This document shows, piece after piece, positions 17,201-25,321 of a stretch of 59,551 bases of DNA. Each line of letters opens with the position of its first letter. The stretch's first letter is position 1. Below the pieces are notes generated by a model. It was not told where the DNA came from. It saw nothing but the letters and a program-made list of their open reading frames with translations, and searched no databases. Source of the stretch: Lentisphaeria bacterium (GTDB taxonomy: Bacteria > Verrucomicrobiota > Lentisphaeria > Victivallales > UBA1829); contig JAFTIQ010000047.1 of the NCBI GenBank assembly GCA_017456805.1, positions 1 through 59,551 of the forward strand. Direction: 5' to 3'. A program made the translations under genes and the position numbers.

Positions 17201-18126
17201 CCGCTGCTGTCGGTTCCTTTCAGCTGGATGACTCCTGCAGTCGGAGCGATCCGCATGAGACCTTTTTCGCGGTATTTCAGGGAATAATACTTGATATTAT
17301 CAAGAATGACAGGGATCTGAAAATTATTTTCCCAACTCATAGCGCGCGTTTCACCGACATCGCCGCAGAGCTGGAAGTTGATTGATTTCGCTGTGATCTG
17401 GCAGCTGTACGGATCACTGACAGTTACATTTTTGCCGTCAAAATATTTTTTCTGAACGGGAACGGTTGCAGCACTGACTGCCTGGGGAACAGCAAGCCAG
17501 TGATTGCGCCAGTCCGGCTGTTTTTCTTTGATGGAGACCGCTGCATTTCCGCTTGTCTGCGGGACTCCGACACGCAAGTCTTTGAAGAAGACTTCCCCCT
17601 GACAAGTGAGATCAAGGCGAACTCTGAGAGCAACAGAATCTGCGGGGACTTTAAAAGAGCCCCCGATGGTGTGCCATTCATTGGTTATGCGCGTATTGTG
17701 CACGATATGCGTAACGATCGTGGGCTGCCCCTGAGCATTGAAACTGTAAATTTCAATCCCGATCAGGGGAATCGCAGGGAATTCTGTATGTTTTACATTC
17801 ACACTTACCTGATAGGGACCGCCGGGAGCGAGTTTCACGGGAGGACGCAGTTCCCATGAAGCATAACCGCCCTTGCCGTCTTTGTTACGAATCCCAAGAA
17901 TCCCTTCACTGGAACCTTTGAAGCTGACAAAACCGGTATAATGCGGATGACTCGCTTCAAAATAGTAACCATTAGGAGCTGTTTTTCCGGAAACGATGAT
18001 TTGTTCCGTATTTCCAACCAGTCCCGACACAGTATCTTCTTCTGCACGCATCTCAGACATGAGCATTCCTCCGGACAGCAGACACAATCCGATTTTTCCA
18101 AGAATAAACAATGAATGGCATTTCAT
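14287..18126 (-). CDS. Large secreted DUF6259-like putative glycosidase
   Basis: A 1279-aa exported protein (signal peptide about 1-28). Residues about 30-190 look like a binding module (APNGYYFEASHPHYTGFVSF through FFKDLRVG); two or more beta-rich domains follow to about 850. A TIM-barrel-like region about 850-1210 contains FAHLWWHFDEKEDRMKYGHW, SIIYSDVVCSF, NEKAIWTEYGLPDSASMYADG and ALGMFTWF. This arrangement resembles the DUF6259 proteins common in Lentisphaerota; acidic residues in SDVV and WTEYG are catalytic candidates. No activity is established. AGGAG precedes the ATG by 11 bp. It lies between the second pseudopilin and the GH78 rhamnosidase genes, so a role on rhamnose-containing polysaccharides is plausible. 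Confidence 0.65.
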   Translation of the reverse strand: MKCHSLFILGKIGLCLLSGGMLMSEMRAEEDTVSGLVGNTEQIIVSGKTAPNGYYFEASHPHYTGFVSFKGSSEGILGIRNKDGKGGYASWELRPPVKLAPGGPYQVSVNVKHTEFPAIPLIGIEIYSFNAQGQPTIVTHIVHNTRITNEWHTIGGSFKVPADSVALRVRLDLTCQGEVFFKDLRVGVPQTSGNAAVSIKEKQPDWRNHWLAVPQAVSAATVPVQKKYFDGKNVTVSDPYSCQITAKSINFQLCGDVGETRAMSWENNFQIPVILDNIKYYSLKYREKGLMRIAPTAGVIQLKGTDSSGKKIIYNLLDTATAVNDGMYHTVIGKIPTGMTLNGLQVTLKTTDSASSLEFADLQFHETLPLTTLPEGDKKPNFDFISLDSQFNFTLGDLYDNGLKTNGILQEILPDFKAANITFEGIPFKVASSGKNLIKPPYHDEKNRETFTLVYQKVSRKFAGPVSRADKIVIPVNKKAREAYLLSFSINPHAQIRFAQPSRPLRLDDMENFHVEMIYADGSKDTAFPYSLGNKAFALTARTADVFALPLDPEKVLKDLVLHYNSWTVDFYPAALTLSSDGTILDFIRRSDAPAVQLAPQMPPEQKASVKLAAAKLSLGKYVFDLKNGFSVASVPFGKLSPASGLLVQVGENSYTGRSFKVIRSSVKNDAAYLTLRGDADGIRDLEITLSLKPGKTGDLIWNGSVKNTGSKNINVIVSIGNIKDLTIGKTAEDYIFFPRFRAEVSNKKASYRSAYGMEFMHMFFDFFNHEQKKGLVIICDNRDSAKNEYRAAKTAEGMSGSVNLQQPFCDLNANQSRRLSAVRWQPHDGDWHSAMAIYKKFLDSFYKPYKAQNKAYYLNNFDDTCYHTSVLCQRWWQMPPLTPKDKSRHYINEYLEFDLQLKANEIPGFAHLWWHFDEKEDRMKYGHWSSEAFYNMVGGLKNFRELIRCFQQDKGIPVSLYTLSDRFTNKDVPAFLRSKDRALMHPNGSLMANDVETYTCFEDNVWVDWVVKDLTKLMADTGASIIYSDVVCSFNATRCYNPAHGHPIPSNSVRGDINFLSKLRKSLPNEKAIWTEYGLPDSASMYADGYISYYFMELNEYFGPALDRGDLKNFTEFDAPFTASRYLIPTYKVHCTAVGIEAGNKPSQVKYSFFNGDALGMFTWFLFESNSRDHLNQAAKIKKAYKDCFLTVAPEVRVQTLMSNVYANRFPGKNRTVWTFYNAAPVSRTGTVIAIPHKEGAVYRDIWNDKIITPEIRGMTAYIKLSLAPQDVGAIVQE

Positions 18127-18149
18127 CTTCTATCATTCTCCTCTTAAGA

Positions 18150-18833
18150 TCAGAGAGAAAACTGGGTTCCGTCTGCTTCAAAACCATAGCACGGAGTCGG
18201 AACCACGGTTTCTGCAGCAATTGCTTTAAGTTCCGGTTTTCCGCAGGCTGCAGCATGACCATCATAAAAGAGAATATTTGTGCGGTTGCTGTGACGCAAA
18301 TGATAATTTGACCAACCGGATCCATGAGGAAGAATAACAGGGTACTGACGGTTTTCGGTCGGATGTTTTGAGTCGGAAAGCAGAACCGTCATTGTCGCAT
18401 TCTTCAACTTGTTGATTTTAACAACATTATGAATTGTTGCGTTGGAAACGACACCGGCAGGATAACTGGATACTTCGAACGTCATACCGTAAACCTGGGT
18501 GCTTCTTTCATAATCAGCCATCCAGAGAGAGGGACAGGTGATGATTTTAGAATTCTGATTGTAGAGTTTTGCGATTTCTGAATCGCCTGCATAAGTCGTA
18601 TAAATGTTGACCCAGCTTTCATTCATGTATCCGGGGAGCATGATGAATCCCTGATTTTCATCGGCATACATCAGGAATGATGTTCCGAGCTGTTTCTGAT
18701 TGTTGAGACAGCTTGACGCCTGAGCTTTGGCTCTGGCATTGTTCAATGCAGGAAGAAGCATTCCGGCAAGAATCGCGATGATGGCAATCACAACGAGCAG
18801 TTCAATAAGTGTAAATTTTTTCATTCTGTTCAT
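18150..18833 (-). CDS. DUF1559-type pseudopilin
   Basis: A 227-aa protein starting MNRMKK, then [16 protein letters not shown] and [10 protein letters not shown]. The start at 18833 is chosen because GGAAAGG lies about 8 bp before that ATG; the longer frame adds 17 polar residues that would disrupt the short basic leader. Lysine, not glycine, precedes the cleavage site. The C-terminus has [13 protein letters not shown], an exact H-x9-DG motif. It sits between two genes for giant secreted hydrolases (23 bp before the 1279-aa gene). Probably a minor pseudopilin delivered by the type II secretion/pilus assembly platform; its partner is unknown. Confidence 0.88.
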   Translation of the reverse strand: MNRMKKFTLIELLVVIAIIAILAGMLLPALNNARAKAQASSCLNNQKQLGTSFLMYADENQGFIMLPGYMNESWVNIYTTYAGDSEIAKLYNQNSKIITCPSLWMADYERSTQVYGMTFEVSSYPAGVVSNATIHNVVKINKLKNATMTVLLSDSKHPTENRQYPVILPHGSGWSNYHLRHSNRTNILFYDGHAAACGKPELKAIAAETVVPTPCYGFEADGTQFSL

Positions 18834-18973
18834 TTTTCTTTCCTTTCCGTTAGGGAAAAATTGTGTTGTGTTTTGGTAGGACATCTGTTACTTGCTGCAT
18901 ATCTGGTTTGTTACTGTTTTCCGGGGATCATTCCTTTCTTTTTTTGGGGTGTTTTTATTGTAAGTGGTGCTTG

Positions 18974-21900
18974 CTATTTTATGATTTCATAAATGCGGGT
19001 TTCCGGGGTGCTGCAATGGAACTTGATCACATCGACGGATCCGAGATTCTTTTTGCCGGGATATAACTGCCGGACAGTCATTTTTCGCGGGAGTCTGATC
19101 GTTCGTTCCCCGGGAACCTTGTTGGTATGTACGGCGAAAACATCGCCTGCACGATAGAAGGCATCGTCCGTTTCCATGTAAACATGAACGTTTGCTTTTT
19201 CGGCAATGTAACGCAGGATCTCAGGAGAGAAAAACGGGAATGAGGCAAAATAGATATCACTGCCGTTTTGCTTTTTGACCGCCAATACACTGTCCCCGGA
19301 TTTATGCAACCGGGCAAGCGTCGTCGCTGACAGATCATTGACGGCATACAAATCGTCCAATGTATCGCCGGTCATCATCCCGGACGTAATTTCCAGCATT
19401 TTGCCTTTATGCGACACTCTGAAATCAAATCTCAGAGGACTTGTCCAGTTTTCGATCCGTTTGATCTTCATGCCGAGCAGATTTTCCATATTTTTTACAT
19501 CCGGGGTACTGCCGTCAGCGATGATTCCGGGGGCATACAGGAACAGGGCAGCTGCCTGATTGCGGGCAAGTTTCTGCATGATCGCCTTTTTCTGAGCTGA
19601 TGTTATTTTGTATGTATTGAGGAAAATATAGAGTTTATGATCCGGCATTTCCGGGTTCAGGAAACTGGAAAGAAGATATTCCGTATAAGGAACCCCTGTT
19701 TTGCCAATGGTTTCTCTCATGTAAATCGCTCTGGTTTCCGGCACATTCCGCTGAATATAACGGGGTTTCTGATTGAGAAAGTTCAAAGTGTGATCATCCG
19801 TAATGACTGCGATCTCATGCAATGGGGAAAGATCTTTATTCTCAGTCAGATAGATGCCGAGCTGATTCAATTTTCTTATTTCAGCAAGATATTCCGGATC
19901 GTCAAACCAATTCCTTGTATCGGTTCCGAATTCATGCAGATACATGAATGCACCATCGCAGAGTGTTTTTGCAAATTCACGGGCAAGGACAGCATTACTC
20001 TGCCACGGCATCCGGATTGTATATGCATACTCTTTCGGAAAGAGATGCGTGCGCAAATCATCTTCCTGAATCGTGATTTTTTTATGCAGCCGGGTTGAGC
20101 CGGAAGGCGGGAAATCAATGCTTGAAGGACTTCCGATATCCCGGAATTCCGGACGATAGGAAAGAGGTCCGGCAAAACCGTCAATATCTGGATTCTGCAA
20201 CAATTGCTCCTGTTTCAGATACCCTCCAAGCTCCGCAAGAAAACCATCGCCCACATCCATCAAATGACCGTAATATGCAAACACCAATGCTTTCCTGTTT
20301 GTTGCCTTCTTTATGATGGAGGCGTAGAATCCCATTGTTTCATTGACACATTGGGACAATGCTTCCCCGAAATCGATTGCTTCCTGATCCGCAGCAGTCC
20401 GGAACATTCCATTGTGATGCGGACGGATCCGTTTTTCTCTGGATGGGATTTCTGCATTATCAAAAGTTACATTTGGCGAATTCCATGCTTTCTGCAGCGC
20501 ATCTATTGTTTTGTACTTATTTTTCAAATAGTTCCGGAAGAATTTCAGCATTGCGGGGGAGTAATCGCTGATGCTTCCGGCTTTCATGATATCTGTATCG
20601 CCCCAATGATGGAACCATTGCCCTTCTTCCCCGGAAAGAATAAAATAGCCGATCACTCTGTCCGCAAAGGGTGAATGGTTGATGTGATCGATCAGACTTT
20701 TCAGCATTTCTCCGGAAATCTTTTTCCACACTTCCGAAGCATGGGAAGGATAGGAAAGAGTCCGCATATTATCCAAAGTGCAAAGCTCCTGCGGATACTC
20801 TCTGATAAATTCAGGATAGAGCTGATTGAGCTGAGTTTTCAGAATGATATAGGACTCCGGATTGGTTTCCAGAGCATCGGAAACAGCCCGGTCAATCGCT
20901 GTAAAATCAAACTGGCGACTGTTTATAATGCGTGGAACGACAAAGATTTGTGAAATATTGCAGTCAGCTTTCCCGAATTCACGGCTCATCAAACGCTGAG
21001 TGTTCCTTCCTGCCGCATAAGGGAATGTGTACCAGATCGAACGGTTGATTTTTCCATTCAAAACCAATTGGGAAAGATTGCCCTGTTTCACGATTTCAGC
21101 GGTGGAAGGTTCACACTCTCTTGAATTGATGATTTTGATTTTCTTTTTCCAGGTTTTCCCTCCGGTGACAATATCATGGAACGGCATTTTCAATTCAATA
21201 TCATAGATCCCCGGATAAAGAAATTCACTTAATTTCAAAGTGTATTCCAAAATTTTCGCTCCCTGAAAATCCTTAAAAAATTCTTTCGCAGCGATCACCT
21301 TTTCGAAAAAAGTTTCGTTGTTTCTGCTGATTTTCAGGGTAAGCGGCTGGAAGTCTGTATTTTTTCCGTCATTGAAAAACTCAAATTTCAATACAGTTTC
21401 TGTTCCGGCTGCAAAAGACTCCGGAACAGTTGCGCCGCTGAGACTCAATGAGATCCGTTTTGAGTTCAAAACATAAGGGATTTCACCCCATGGTCCAAAG
21501 GGCGGTTGAGCAGTTTCTTCACAATAAGCCCATTTGCTGTCATCATAACGCAAGGTGTTCCAGGAATCAGGAACAGGCAGCAGGGAGGTTTTCCAGGAGC
21601 GGTCGCTGACAATCTTAATTTCGCTGCCGTCATCGCATAGAATATCCAATTCTGCCAGAAGTCCTGCGGCATAACGGTCATTTGTTACCCGTGCCGCCAG
21701 GATATTTTTTCCGGGCAAAAGTTTATCTTTCAACTCTTCACCGCATTGTATCGCCTTTCCGTTCAGGAAAAGTTCCAGGGAATCATCACCTTTGCCCTGG
21801 ATCACCGCTTTGACCGGGATTGATTTTATATCAAAAACACGGCGGAATACACGGGTTGTGAATTCTTCATAATTCGCGGTTGAATTCTGATTTTTTGCCC

Positions 21901-23329
21901 AGACCCAATATGCATTCCAGTTTTCCCGTTTTTCCGGAGTGATAAAATAACGCAGTTCGGAAACATATCCGGAAAGTTTTCCCGGGAACTGGATCTTCAA
22001 CTTGCGGCAAGCAGGGAAATATCCGTCAAGAATATACTCTGCAACGCCGGCATGATTGTTTTTCAATGTAATATACTGCTTTGCTGAAAACATGCCGCTC
22101 TCATCATCCCATGCCGCAATCGCAAGTTTTTCCGGCACTTCATTTTCAAATTTCAGAACCAGACGATGCGGGAATTCTTTTTTTCCGTGAGAAAGTTCCA
22201 GCCAGGGCGCATTATCAGCTTCCGACGGCATCCAGAAGTTTTCAACATCGCCATCCGTCAGCATCGCAGAGGGGTTCATGTAAGCATCTGTACCGGATGA
22301 ACCTTTGATGAACAATTTATCCGTATAAGCAAGTTCTCCGCTGTATGCAGAAAATTCAGGAGGAATCACAAAACTGTATTCTTTCAGTTCGATATTGTCA
22401 AACCATGCGACGCCCTTTTCCGCCGCAACGCCAGCCGCCGCCTGAAGCATGATCCGGAACTCAGAAGCATTGGAAGGAAGTTGAGAAGGCATTATTTTAA
22501 TGACTGATTTCGTCCAGCGATCCGATTTGACCATGTTGGATTCCAGCGCAGAAACGAAATTTCCTTTGCTGTCATACATCATTAAATAGAAACAGCTGTA
22601 ACTTGTCACTTTTCCGTTAGTCCTGATCCGTCCCGAAAGAATATAACTCTTTTTGCGGTCCAACTTGAACGGAGAACTGATCGCATTGTAGGCTGCATCC
22701 GATGAAAAATCTTCGATCTTCAAAGAACCGGGCGTGGTGAATCCATCTTTTTCATAAGTTCCCCCAACCCACTTATCCGGCCCTGCACTGAAATCATCAA
22801 AAAATACGGTTCCTTCAGGATTTTTATTCTGTGTAAATTTTTTCAGGAACAAATCGCAATAATGTGCTGAGCCCTGCCCTTTTACAGATCCAAGCGCGGG
22901 CTGAAGACCGATCCGGAATGTTGACGCATTGGCGGGAATTTCTTCCGGAGAGATTTTTACAGATATAATATTCCAATCATCACTGACAGCAGCCGCCGGA
23001 GTCTCTTTTGCCCCCAGTTTGTTCCCTGCGGCATCGTAAAACGCAAGAAATCCGCCAGCTTTTCTCACCGCTTCCCCTAAGGGCAAACATTTGAAAGTCA
23101 GCAGATAACCGGCAGATCGTTCCACATGAAACGGCTTGGATATCAAATGAACTTCAATGTCTGAACGGGAATCGGAAATACGCAATGATTTTTTTACAAT
23201 TTCAGCATTTCCGAACCACACTTTTTTGTTAAGTGCTTTCAAATCATCTTCAAAAATGACAGAATTCTGATTCATAGCTGCTCCGGATATACAGAGAAAT
23301 AAAAGAGTTAAAAGGGCATGGTTTTTCAT
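18974..23329 (-). CDS. Secreted multidomain glycoside hydrolase, GH42-like (1451 aa)
   Basis: Signal peptide about 1-19. Two repeated binding-like modules about 22-165 and 175-315 (FFDDFSAG/VIFEDD starts, SEFRIMLQAAAG and STFRIGLQPALG near their ends) and a discoidin-like module about 320-465. About 470-625 is a rhamnosidase/galactosidase-type sandwich (DDSLELFLNGK). An Ig-like stretch precedes a GH42-like TIM barrel about 770-1180 (FADRVIGYFILSGEEGQWF, then LKNKYKTIDALQKAWN). A C-terminal trimerisation-like domain carries DHKLYIFLNTY and ALFLYAPGIIADG. The barrel and C-terminus are paralogous to the 1190-aa enzyme at 3247-6819. The start is 12 bp after the pseudopilin gene with a poor ribosome-binding site, suggesting coupling. 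Substrate unknown; pectic side chains are plausible. Confidence 0.75.
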   Translation of the reverse strand: MKNHALLTLLFLCISGAAMNQNSVIFEDDLKALNKKVWFGNAEIVKKSLRISDSRSDIEVHLISKPFHVERSAGYLLTFKCLPLGEAVRKAGGFLAFYDAAGNKLGAKETPAAAVSDDWNIISVKISPEEIPANASTFRIGLQPALGSVKGQGSAHYCDLFLKKFTQNKNPEGTVFFDDFSAGPDKWVGGTYEKDGFTTPGSLKIEDFSSDAAYNAISSPFKLDRKKSYILSGRIRTNGKVTSYSCFYLMMYDSKGNFVSALESNMVKSDRWTKSVIKIMPSQLPSNASEFRIMLQAAAGVAAEKGVAWFDNIELKEYSFVIPPEFSAYSGELAYTDKLFIKGSSGTDAYMNPSAMLTDGDVENFWMPSEADNAPWLELSHGKKEFPHRLVLKFENEVPEKLAIAAWDDESGMFSAKQYITLKNNHAGVAEYILDGYFPACRKLKIQFPGKLSGYVSELRYFITPEKRENWNAYWVWAKNQNSTANYEEFTTRVFRRVFDIKSIPVKAVIQGKGDDSLELFLNGKAIQCGEELKDKLLPGKNILAARVTNDRYAAGLLAELDILCDDGSEIKIVSDRSWKTSLLPVPDSWNTLRYDDSKWAYCEETAQPPFGPWGEIPYVLNSKRISLSLSGATVPESFAAGTETVLKFEFFNDGKNTDFQPLTLKISRNNETFFEKVIAAKEFFKDFQGAKILEYTLKLSEFLYPGIYDIELKMPFHDIVTGGKTWKKKIKIINSRECEPSTAEIVKQGNLSQLVLNGKINRSIWYTFPYAAGRNTQRLMSREFGKADCNISQIFVVPRIINSRQFDFTAIDRAVSDALETNPESYIILKTQLNQLYPEFIREYPQELCTLDNMRTLSYPSHASEVWKKISGEMLKSLIDHINHSPFADRVIGYFILSGEEGQWFHHWGDTDIMKAGSISDYSPAMLKFFRNYLKNKYKTIDALQKAWNSPNVTFDNAEIPSREKRIRPHHNGMFRTAADQEAIDFGEALSQCVNETMGFYASIIKKATNRKALVFAYYGHLMDVGDGFLAELGGYLKQEQLLQNPDIDGFAGPLSYRPEFRDIGSPSSIDFPPSGSTRLHKKITIQEDDLRTHLFPKEYAYTIRMPWQSNAVLAREFAKTLCDGAFMYLHEFGTDTRNWFDDPEYLAEIRKLNQLGIYLTENKDLSPLHEIAVITDDHTLNFLNQKPRYIQRNVPETRAIYMRETIGKTGVPYTEYLLSSFLNPEMPDHKLYIFLNTYKITSAQKKAIMQKLARNQAAALFLYAPGIIADGSTPDVKNMENLLGMKIKRIENWTSPLRFDFRVSHKGKMLEITSGMMTGDTLDDLYAVNDLSATTLARLHKSGDSVLAVKKQNGSDIYFASFPFFSPEILRYIAEKANVHVYMETDDAFYRAGDVFAVHTNKVPGERTIRLPRKMTVRQLYPGKKNLGSVDVIKFHCSTPETRIYEIIK

Positions 23330-23341
23330 CGGTTGTCAACT

Positions 23342-24073
23342 TTAACGGCAGTTTACGATTTGACCGCCGATCATAGCATTGACTGCTTCATTCGGGGCTT
23401 GGGCGTGTTTCGAGGCTTCCACAAGAACATTCTTGCCGCAAGCCTGGGCATGTCCGTCATAGAAAAATGCGTTGCACATATTGGAATGACGCATGTGATA
23501 TACGCATCCTCCGCCGTGAGGGACGATGTATTGATATTGCGTAACATCCGTCGCAGACAAAACAGAATCTGCAAGCAGAATGGTGCTGCTCGCCTGGGCA
23601 ATTCTGCTGCGGCGCGCGTAATTTCTGTCAGCGGTGCGGACAGCGGCTGCTGCAGGAAGACTTGTGATATCAAACGGCATCCCGTAAACCTGGTCTGCGC
23701 GGTCCTTGCTTTCGCTGATCGGAATGGAAGGACAGGCGAAAATCGAATTCTTTGTTTCAAACAATGATTGCAGCATCGGATTCATGCCTGGAACCTCATA
23801 AATGTTGAGCCAGGGCCATTGCGGAGCAAGATAATGCGGCAATTTGATAAAGTCGTCATTTTCATCTGCATACATTGAAAGGGCGGTTCCCAATTGTTTC
23901 AGGTTGTTCAAGCAGGAAACAGCTCTTGCCCGGTCACGGGATTTGTTGAGTGCGGGAAGCAGCATTCCGGCAAGAATTGCAATGATCGCAATAACAACCA
24001 GCAATTCAATCAGAGTGAAATGCCGCACAGTCATGCCGAAACCATAATGTTTTTTCTGATGGTTCGTTCTCAT
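23342..24073 (-). CDS. DUF1559-type pseudopilin, first gene of GntR/LacI-linked operon
   Basis: A 243-aa protein: [18 protein letters not shown], then [16 protein letters not shown], a globular domain and [13 protein letters not shown] (exact H-x9-DG motif). AAAGGA lies about 7 bp before the ATG at 24073, supporting this start and an 18-residue leader, although an internal ATG at residue 14 would give the usual short leader. Histidine precedes the cleavage site. It leads the operon running to the GH78 gene at 12243, and a palindrome matching the one at the regulator's own promoter lies 37 bp upstream. Confidence 0.87.
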   Translation of the reverse strand: MRTNHQKKHYGFGMTVRHFTLIELLVVIAIIAILAGMLLPALNKSRDRARAVSCLNNLKQLGTALSMYADENDDFIKLPHYLAPQWPWLNIYEVPGMNPMLQSLFETKNSIFACPSIPISESKDRADQVYGMPFDITSLPAAAAVRTADRNYARRSRIAQASSTILLADSVLSATDVTQYQYIVPHGGGCVYHMRHSNMCNAFFYDGHAQACGKNVLVEASKHAQAPNEAVNAMIGGQIVNCR

Positions 24074-24109
24074 AATCGTTTCCTTTCTGTTAAGTTCGTT
24101 TTATCCTTT

Positions 24110-24125
24110 ACTTGGTCGACTAAGC
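24110..24125. promoter_or_regulatory. Operator palindrome upstream of the pseudopilin/hydrolase operon
   Basis: ACTTGGTCGACTAAGC is an imperfect palindrome around GGTCGACT, differing at only two positions from the palindrome at 25183-25198 in the regulator's own promoter. It lies between the regulator's stop and the first operon gene, close to where the operon's transcript would start. A binding site for the adjacent GntR/LacI-type repressor is the simplest reading. The -35 and -10 here are weaker than at the regulator gene. Confidence 0.75.
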
Positions 24126-24150
24126 TATGTGTAAAAAATTTTCAAAAAAA

Positions 24151-25161
24151 TCAAACACTTTCCCGCACTACCAGGACAGGATGCGATAAATGCTCTCCTG
24201 TTTCTTTTCCCCCTGTCAGTTTATCCTGAGTAAGCCTCAGAAGAGCCTGATTTATCCCTTTGATATCTTCTGCAAAAGTAGTCAAAGGAGGAACTGCAAA
24301 TTCGCTGTAAAATGAATTGTCAAATCCAAGTACAGCCAGCTGCGAGGGAATCGAAATATTATTCTTAGCGGCATATGCATACACAGAAAATGCCAGGGGA
24401 TCCATCGTTGCAAAAATTGCAGTCAGATTTTTATCCCGCGCAAAAAGATCTTCTATGGCATCATAACAGGAGTTGAAGTTTTCTGTATCAACCTCTGTCA
24501 GAGTTACTTCCGGATGCTGTTTGCAATATTCCCATGCACCATCCCGCCGGAACTTATTGAATGAAAGTTCATAATCCAGGTACATACTTAAAATTCCGAT
24601 ATGGTTGTGCTTTTTCACTTCATGCAAATATTGAATTGCTTCATACCCTGCCCGAACATTATCCGTTCCCACATTTGCGTATGTATTGGAATAACCGTTC
24701 AGGAAAATTATCTTATCGGTCAGGGATTTATCAATAATAGCCTGTAATTCTGTATCTTTAATTTCCGTCAGAATCAGGATATCAACATCAAAGTGAAGAG
24801 AAACCAGCTGGCGCATGGAATTGACAAGATGCACGTTTGCCCCTTTTGTTTCAAAGGTCAGACGCAATGATTCAAGGATTTGAGAATAAAGCGGCTGTTG
24901 CAAACGGAGAAGTTTAATAAAAAATACAATGTTCTTCTTAAAAAACAGATTTCCAGCGGCAAGGGGATTGACCTGAATGCATTTCCCCTGATGTCCAATC
25001 AGATAGCCATCCTCTTTCAACTGTTTCAATGATAATTTCATTGTACTTGCCCCGACATGATATTTTTCTGCAAGCAAGCGGATCGACGGCAATGTATCTT
25101 CGAACACGCCATTGAGAATGTCCTGCTGCATTTTTTTGTTCAAGTCGTGGATCAGTACCAT
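24151..25161 (-). CDS. GntR-type HTH regulator with LacI-like sugar-binding domain
   Basis: A 336-aa regulator. The N-terminal winged helix is of GntR type (LPSIRLLAEKYHVGASTMKL, then LKEDGYLIGHQG). From about residue 75 the protein is a periplasmic-binding-protein-like sensor (VGTDNVRAGYEAIQYL, HNHIGILS, AIFATMDPLAFSVYAYA, LAVLGFDNSFYSEFAVPPLTTF). This architecture is that of AraR-like repressors. The ATG at 25161 is chosen because AAGGA lies 8 bp upstream; the longer frame would run back through the operator and -10. The gene has a consensus promoter with a palindrome at the transcription start, so autorepression is likely, and the same palindrome precedes the downstream hydrolase operon. 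The inducer is probably a plant-derived sugar (inference). Confidence 0.88.
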   Translation of the reverse strand: MVLIHDLNKKMQQDILNGVFEDTLPSIRLLAEKYHVGASTMKLSLKQLKEDGYLIGHQGKCIQVNPLAAGNLFFKKNIVFFIKLLRLQQPLYSQILESLRLTFETKGANVHLVNSMRQLVSLHFDVDILILTEIKDTELQAIIDKSLTDKIIFLNGYSNTYANVGTDNVRAGYEAIQYLHEVKKHNHIGILSMYLDYELSFNKFRRDGAWEYCKQHPEVTLTEVDTENFNSCYDAIEDLFARDKNLTAIFATMDPLAFSVYAYAAKNNISIPSQLAVLGFDNSFYSEFAVPPLTTFAEDIKGINQALLRLTQDKLTGGKETGEHLSHPVLVVRESV

Positions 25162-25182
25162 ATTATACATCCTTATCACAAA

Positions 25183-25198
25183 ACTTGGTTGACTAAGT
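25183..25198. promoter_or_regulatory. Operator palindrome at the regulator's own start site
   Basis: ACTTGGTTGACTAAGT, an imperfect palindrome (12 of 16 positions symmetric), begins 2 bp downstream of the -10 hexamer at 25201-25206 and so covers the likely transcription start. It matches the site at 24110-24125 in 14 of 16 positions. Confidence 0.75.
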
Positions 25199-25200
25199 GA

Positions 25201-25229
25201 AATATAGCACCTCATAAAAACAATGTCAA
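25201..25229 (-). promoter_or_regulatory. Consensus promoter of the GntR/LacI-type regulator
   Basis: On the minus strand TTGACA (25224-25229) and TATATT (25201-25206) are 17 bp apart, and TGC directly before the -10 gives an extended -10. Confidence 0.8.
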
Positions 25230-25321
25230 TCACATTTTGAAAAAAATCTGTAAATTTTTTTTATCCCTTGAAAAAAAGTGGATGATGAGTAAAATTTTTA
25301 TCTGCAGTATTTTGCCTGAAT

